DNA of 64,000 nucleotides, from positions 45,706,811 to 45,770,810 of the forward strand of contig OZ026596.1 in NCBI GenBank assembly GCA_964020085.1, given 5' to 3'. The DNA is from Micromussa lordhowensis. Its lineage: Eukaryota; Cnidaria; Anthozoa; Scleractinia; Lobophylliidae. The translations under genes and the position numbers were made by a program. The notes beneath the pieces are model-generated. The model was not told the DNA's origin, searched no databases, and saw only the letters and a list, made by a program, of their open reading frames with translations. Position 1 is the first letter of the stretch, and every line of letters starts with the position of its first letter. This document shows positions 58,582 through 64,000 of the stretch, one piece after another.

Positions 58582-61500
58582 TCAAATGTCAGCTTCGCCA
58601 TCCATCTCAAGTAAACACAGCTTTGTCACTGGGCGTGTAAGTATGCTGTTTGCGGAGATCAAAGGTTCTCCTCTCCGCTGTCTCTTGGCACGCGTTGCTA
58701 CAGTAGAACTTGTCTTTATCTTGACAGTGCGCACCAAACCATCTCGGCTCACGATAACATTAAGGACTCACCCAAGGGGCCATTTGCCTCTTGAAAAGGA
58801 TTCGTCAACTAACAGGACCAGGTCACCGACTTAAAGGTTTCTTCTCGTTTCGTTCCATTTCCTCCTCTTTAAAAGTGTAGGTAAGTACTGTCGGATCCAC
58901 CTGTGCCAAAACAGACCAGCTAAATACTGCGCCTGTCGCCAGGCACGCTTGCAACTGTTATCATCCTTACTGAATACACCTGGGGGTAGACTCGGACATG
59001 ACCTCAGGTGTAGTAAGTGGTTGGGGGTTATTGGCTGTTCATCTTGAGGACTATCGCTGTTGCGTGAGAGTGGTCTAGAATTCAAAATATTTACCACTTC
59101 AGCCATTACGGTCGAGAGAACTTCATCTGACACTATCTGCTCCTTCAACGTGGCTCGAAGTATTTGCCTCACCGACCGTATCATCCTTTCCCATACGCCA
59201 CCCATGTGGCTCGCTGTTGGGGGATTGAATATCCACTCAATCCCTTTCTGATTGCAGAAACTATTAACCTTTTGGTGATTCCATGCCTCAATGGCTTCTT
59301 TCAACTCCTTATCCGACCTTATAAGGTTTGTGCCTTGGTCACTTCTTATTCGCTCAAGACAACCACGAATACTGATAAATCTTCTGAGTGCATTTACCAT
59401 CGAGTCTGTTCCCAAGGAATGAGCTATTTCAATATGTATCGCACGGGTTGTTAGACAAGTAAAAAGGCATCCGTACCTCTTCACACGAGATCTTCCTTGT
59501 TTTACTTCGAGCGGTCCAAAATAATCAATGCCAACAAATGAAAATGGTGGCTTTTCAGGGGTAAGCCTGTCTTCAGGTAAGTCTGCCATAAACTGCTCTC
59601 CTGGGCGTGCATTTCTCCGTTGACAGTCTACACATCTTCTTAACACAGGTCGCACTGCTGACCTTCCTTTAATTATCGAGAAAGTCTCTCTTAAGGATGA
59701 CAAGACACATTCTTGTCCCATGTGACCCAAAGCTTCATGATATTGCCTGACGATTAGATCTGTTACACGATGCTTGTAAGGGAGGATGATGGGGTGTTTT
59801 CTTTCATAGGTAACTGGAGCATTGCGTAATCGACCACCAACTCGTAGTAAGCCTTCACTAAGCTGTGGGTTTAGCTGACGCAGGGAGGCGCCCGCCTTCC
59901 GTAAAACTTTCTTTGCACATCTGTTTCCCTCGTGAGTTTCTGTGGGCGTGAGTATTTCCACGACGTCTGGAAAGGACACTTGCTGCACTCGCCTGAGTAT
60001 TTCCCTTTCAGCTACTTGAAGTTCAGCCACCTTCAAATATCTGCATTTCATCACTAGCGCCTCAACGGGCTTGACTGAGGAGTCACTTGTTGTTAACACA
60101 CTCTTCTTTCTCAACTCAACTTTCATTTGAAGATATTTCTTGTAACGTAACAGCCATGCTACAGCAATTTTCAACTTCCACCAGGAGGAGCAACGAGGCG
60201 CCAAGGACTCCAAAACATCATTCTGGACAGTAGCAGCATAGATTTGAGCTTCCTTCCTAACTTCAGGATCACCATCCTTCAACGCTGGAATTTGTATTAT
60301 TCCTGGCCAGTGGCTCTCAGTCTCCCAGAGAAACCTTGGTCCCTTCAACCAACGATTATTCTTGAGCATAGCATCCAGTTTAAGTCCCTTTGAGCCGTCA
60401 TCAGCAGGGTTGTCATCTCTGTTCACGTAATGCCACTCAGACAATGAGGATCCGTTGTGTATCACCGTCAGACGATTAGATTCAAATGTATGGAATCGTT
60501 TTGACTCATTCCTGATGCACTTAAGTACCGACATTGAGTCAGTCCAATAACACACGCGTTGGATTACTATGTCCAGTTCTTCTCGGATTATTTTGGAGAG
60601 TCTCACAGAAATTACAGCAGCTGTAAGTTCCAATCTTGGGATTGAGATTTCACGAAGAGGAGCCAATCTCGCCTTCCCCATCACAAACGCGCAGTGAACT
60701 TGGTTGCTGGTATCCTTAAAACGGAGGTATGCAACTGACGCATACCCTTAGTGAGATGCATCAGAAAAGAGATGTAATTGTGTCTCCTTGAGTTCACCGA
60801 ATTCTCCGGGCCTAAAACAACGGTCCACTTTAACTTCTTCCAGTTTGGGAAGGTCATCCAGCCAGCGATTCCATTGGGTTTTCTCAGTCTCTTCAATCAA
60901 ATCATCCCATCCGAGCCTTTTTCTGCTAAGGGTCTGCAACAACAGTTTAGCTTTCATGATATATGGCGCAATGAATCCCAGGGGATCGAATAGAGAATAA
61001 ACGGCTGACACTATTCCTCTGCGCGTCATAGGTCGCTGATTCGCAACTTGCAGAATCTTCTTTAAAGGCTCCCAAACAAACTTGTCTTCTTCAGTGTTCC
61101 ATTTGAGACCAAGCGCAGTTTCATTCGGCAGTTTTTCTAAGTCTAAATTCACAACTGATTTTGCCCTTTCAGATTCTGGGATCATGGCCAGGACTTCTCT
61201 TTCATTGCTGTACTATTTCGTTAAACGAAAACCACCTCTTGCAAGTAGTTCCCGGAGTTGACTCACTAACACGATGGCTTCTTCCTTGGTACTCTTTGAC
61301 TTTATCAAGTCATCCACGTACATGTTGCGTTTCACAGTCTCTACCGTGTCTGCTTCAAATTCCCTTCCGTGCAACTCTGCGGTCTTCTGCAAGCAGAAGT
61401 TGGCAATACTGGGTGAAGATGTGGCGCCGAACAAATGTTTAACCATTCGATACTCTTCCATTTCTCTAGATAAATCTCCGTTGGGCCACCACAAAAATCT

Positions 61501-64000
61501 GAGCACATCACTGTCTTTGGGTTCCACCAACACTTGATGAAACATGCCCTCGATATCTGCTACCACGCCAACAATTTCTTGCCTAAATCGACTTAGAACA
61601 CCAATCAACTGATTTGTCTGGTCTGGTCCTGGCAACAATTGCTGATTCAAGGATGTCCCTCAATACTTGGCAGCACAATCATAAACTACTCTCACTTTGT
61701 CGGGCTTCAGAGGATGTGTTACAGGATGGTGCGGGAGGTACCATACTGGTCTGTCATTTAGCTCTAATTCCTCCTCCGGAATCCTTTTAGCATGACCCTT
61801 TTTGATGTAATCAGTCATTGTCGCCTTATATTTCTCACGCATGGCCTCATCTCTCAGAAGTCGTTTCTTCAGAAGCAAGCCTCTTCGCTCCGCAACCACT
61901 CTGTTGTTAGGTAAATATGGTGGATCATATCTCCAAGGTAGGGCAACCTGGTAGTGTCCATCTACCATCTTTAACGTCTTCTCCATAACTTCCAAAGCCC
62001 TCTTGTCTTCTACTGATGCAGAAACTCTGGTCTCAACTTCGGAATTTTCAAAATCCGTTTTCCATAGTCTCTCCAGCTGTTGGTTCAATTCTTCATTCTG
62101 AGCATGAAGTGCGATTTCATCTTGAAGTAAAGGCTGCTCCAATCTCTTGGTATCACTCTCTGGTTCCATACAACTTCCGTCTGTGACAATTCTTTCCCCA
62201 GCATTTTCATCATTTTCTGGAAATGCAACACCTGTCTTGAGATTGTCATAGGAAACACTGTCTTCCAAATGTAACATGTTAGTGCACACATTGGAGCTGT
62301 CCACTAAACGTAAGAAGTTAGCTGAGCATTCGCCACTGTAGCTTTCTCCACCAACGCGACCTGTCACCGTCCACCCTAAGCTGTATCTGACTGCCACTGG
62401 TTCTCCTTCCTCACCAGCCCGGCACTCCAATGGCAAGAACAAATTCGGTTTCTCTTTAAGGCCAATGACTAACATGACACCACCAATATCCAATTGTTGC
62501 AACTCAATGTCACTCAAGTGTGGCCAGTTTTCAAGATCTTCTTTCTTGGCTATGCAGCTCTCTGATATTGGCATATACTTGACTGTCCTGACATTTGGCA
62601 ATTCTACTGACACTGATTCATCCATTGACATCACCACAAGATCTATTTGTTGACTCTCTACTCTGCTTGAAACTGTCATCCCTGATAAAGTGAATTGCAA
62701 CTTTGTCCCACTTGCACCTAACCTCTCTCGCAATTTCTCATGGCAAAGAGTCACTTCAGACCCACTGTCCAACAAGGCATATGTCTGGACTGGCATCAAA
62801 CTGCTATCCTTAACCAGGACCTTGACCGGGACAACACTAAGGCAAACTCTCTCGCTGGCCCCAGTTACAGCTGTTACTGTGGCTTCATCACTTGTCATTC
62901 CACCCATGTCATGGCTGACGTTAGCTTCCGTAGCTTCTTGATTTGCACGACTCTGACTAACACCCACATCGCTGAGACCTGCTGAAGGGGGATGCATCAG
63001 GGTGTTGTGATCCTTGTTACATCCTTCCACCTGGCACCTGAAGCAAGTCTTCGGGCAAGCTCTTGCAAAGTGACCGACCTAAAGGCACTTGAGACAAAGG
63101 TTTTGTTCCTGTACTACCTTCCACTTGTCCTGATGTGACTGATTCTTGAATTTATTGCACCTCCATACTCCGTGATGACCATGACAAACGACACAGACGG
63201 GTCTTGCTGGATTCATTCTGCACAAGTTCCCTTGCTGGCCTCGAACACCGGTGGCTAGTGACGTGACCCTTGAGGGGGGCCGGCCCCAAAGATCCTTTTG
63301 TTTCACATTCACTCTTTCCTTTGAACTGGTGGTCAGGTCTTCTCCAAATTCGTTGTTAACAAGCTTAGCTCTGTCCTTTAAGAATTTTAGAAAATCTGCA
63401 AACTGTGGTTTTGATCCAGCTGAGATAATTCTTCCAGCACACTCTGTCCATTTAATCCTCATAAAGAAGGGCAGCTTCTTGTTAAGTTCCCTTAATGTAT
63501 TTGTGTGATTCAAATCGCTGATATATTCAGACCCCATTCCTGAAAGTGTTCTATTGGCCACCTCCAAATGGCGTGCAAACTCCAGCAAGCTCGTTCCGTC
63601 TGCTTGTTTCAAAGGGCGTAAATTTTCCAATTTTCTGATGTGCGCCTTGGCTATGATATGTGGAAGGCCAAAGTTCTCATGCAAGGCATTCTTGGCAACA
63701 TAGTAGCCTTCATCTACTGGTAGGTTCACGCAACTTTCAATAGCATCCTTTGCTCTACCAAAACAGTGCTGAATTAGGAGCTGTAAACATCTTGAATTGT
63801 CTGGATTGTCCTTTTCCAGGCACGTCTCAAAATTATGGATAAATGAAACATACTTCAGAGGATCTCCATCGAATTGCATGTATTCAACCTTTGGCATGGA
63901 AACAACTTGGTGTAGAACTCTTGCAACGTCTTCTCCAACGCTTTGGCTTGGCGCCACAGATTGTTCAAGCGGGCGTGCTGCTGCTGCCGAGCTAGCGATG
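58582..64000 (-). mobile_element. BEL/Pao LTR retrotransposon gag-pol, single frame with six stop codons
   Basis: One minus-strand frame, open at the window edge, runs to a TGA at 58582-58584 without any frameshift. The order is: Gag with an N-terminal DUF1759-type region; Cys/His knuckles (CVVCHGHHGVWRC, near 63180); a retropepsin-like protease (ALLDSGSEVTLC, near 62770); reverse transcriptase with a YVDD box (near 61315); RNase H (LFSDAS near 60755, YWTDSMSVL near 60540); and integrase with an HHCC zinc region (HEALGH near 59735, CVDCQRR near 59620) and a DDE core (GIDYFGPL near 59530, RSDQGTN near 59325, GGVWERM near 59190). PR-RT-RH-IN with DUF1759/1758-like regions is the BEL/Pao arrangement. 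In-frame stops lie near 63078, 61661, 61212, 60749, 58832 and 58770, so this copy cannot make full Gag-Pol. It lies antisense to GLT1D1. Confidence 0.93.

Overview
The window looks like genomic DNA of an anthozoan cnidarian, most likely a stony coral. The genes are intron-rich with GT-AG introns. The gene content is metazoan (a Mondo/MLXIP factor, an ankyrin-TRP channel, single-exon rhodopsin-type GPCRs, a CENPV-like GFA pair, GLT1D1). The intervening DNA is full of miniature inverted-repeat elements (MITEs), LINE fragments, Penelope-like elements and a BEL/Pao retrotransposon of the kind common in coral assemblies. The species cannot be fixed from the sequence alone.

Layout. Positions 1-1380 hold a 5'-cut LINE reverse transcriptase on the minus strand. 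Positions 4380-9586 hold a five-exon TRP-family channel gene (929 codons). After an intergenic stretch with a long hairpin and a Penelope fragment, 13685-30734 holds a 20-exon Mondo (MondoA/ChREBP) gene of 1305 codons. All of its exon phases join cleanly, and its introns carry a LINE tail and at least four MITEs. Positions 33041-34488 are a very young composite of inverted repeats with a small ORF inside. It is followed by a decayed Penelope-like element on the minus strand that keeps a hammerhead-ribozyme-like motif. Positions 36740-40412 hold repeat remnants and one doubtful minus-strand exon. Two intronless, related, atypical GPCR genes lie at 40413-41393 and 43723-44799, and a Tigger-type element starts just after the second stop codon with a hAT-type element nested in it.

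Positions 49324-50832 (+) and 53291-55727 (-) are two tail-to-tail paralogues of the GFA/CENPV zinc protein family with identical intron positions. The second is head-to-head with GLT1D1 (55945 onward, +), with 217 bp between the start codons. GLT1D1 is cut by the window edge. A minus-strand BEL/Pao element (58235-64000) has landed downstream of its fourth exon, apparently inside a MITE.

Functional links. Mondo is the glucose-6-phosphate-responsive bHLH-ZIP partner of Mlx. Its large disordered exon carries four repeated R-x-x-S-D phosphosite-like motifs, three of which fit the AMPK-type consensus. The most unusual structural finding is a 99-bp copy of GLT1D1 exon 1, start codon included, lying between ~80-bp inverted repeats in GLT1D1 intron 1, as if a MITE-like element captured a host exon. 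I see no new multi-gene operon-like system. The novelty here lies in transposon structures and in regulatory motifs inside proteins.
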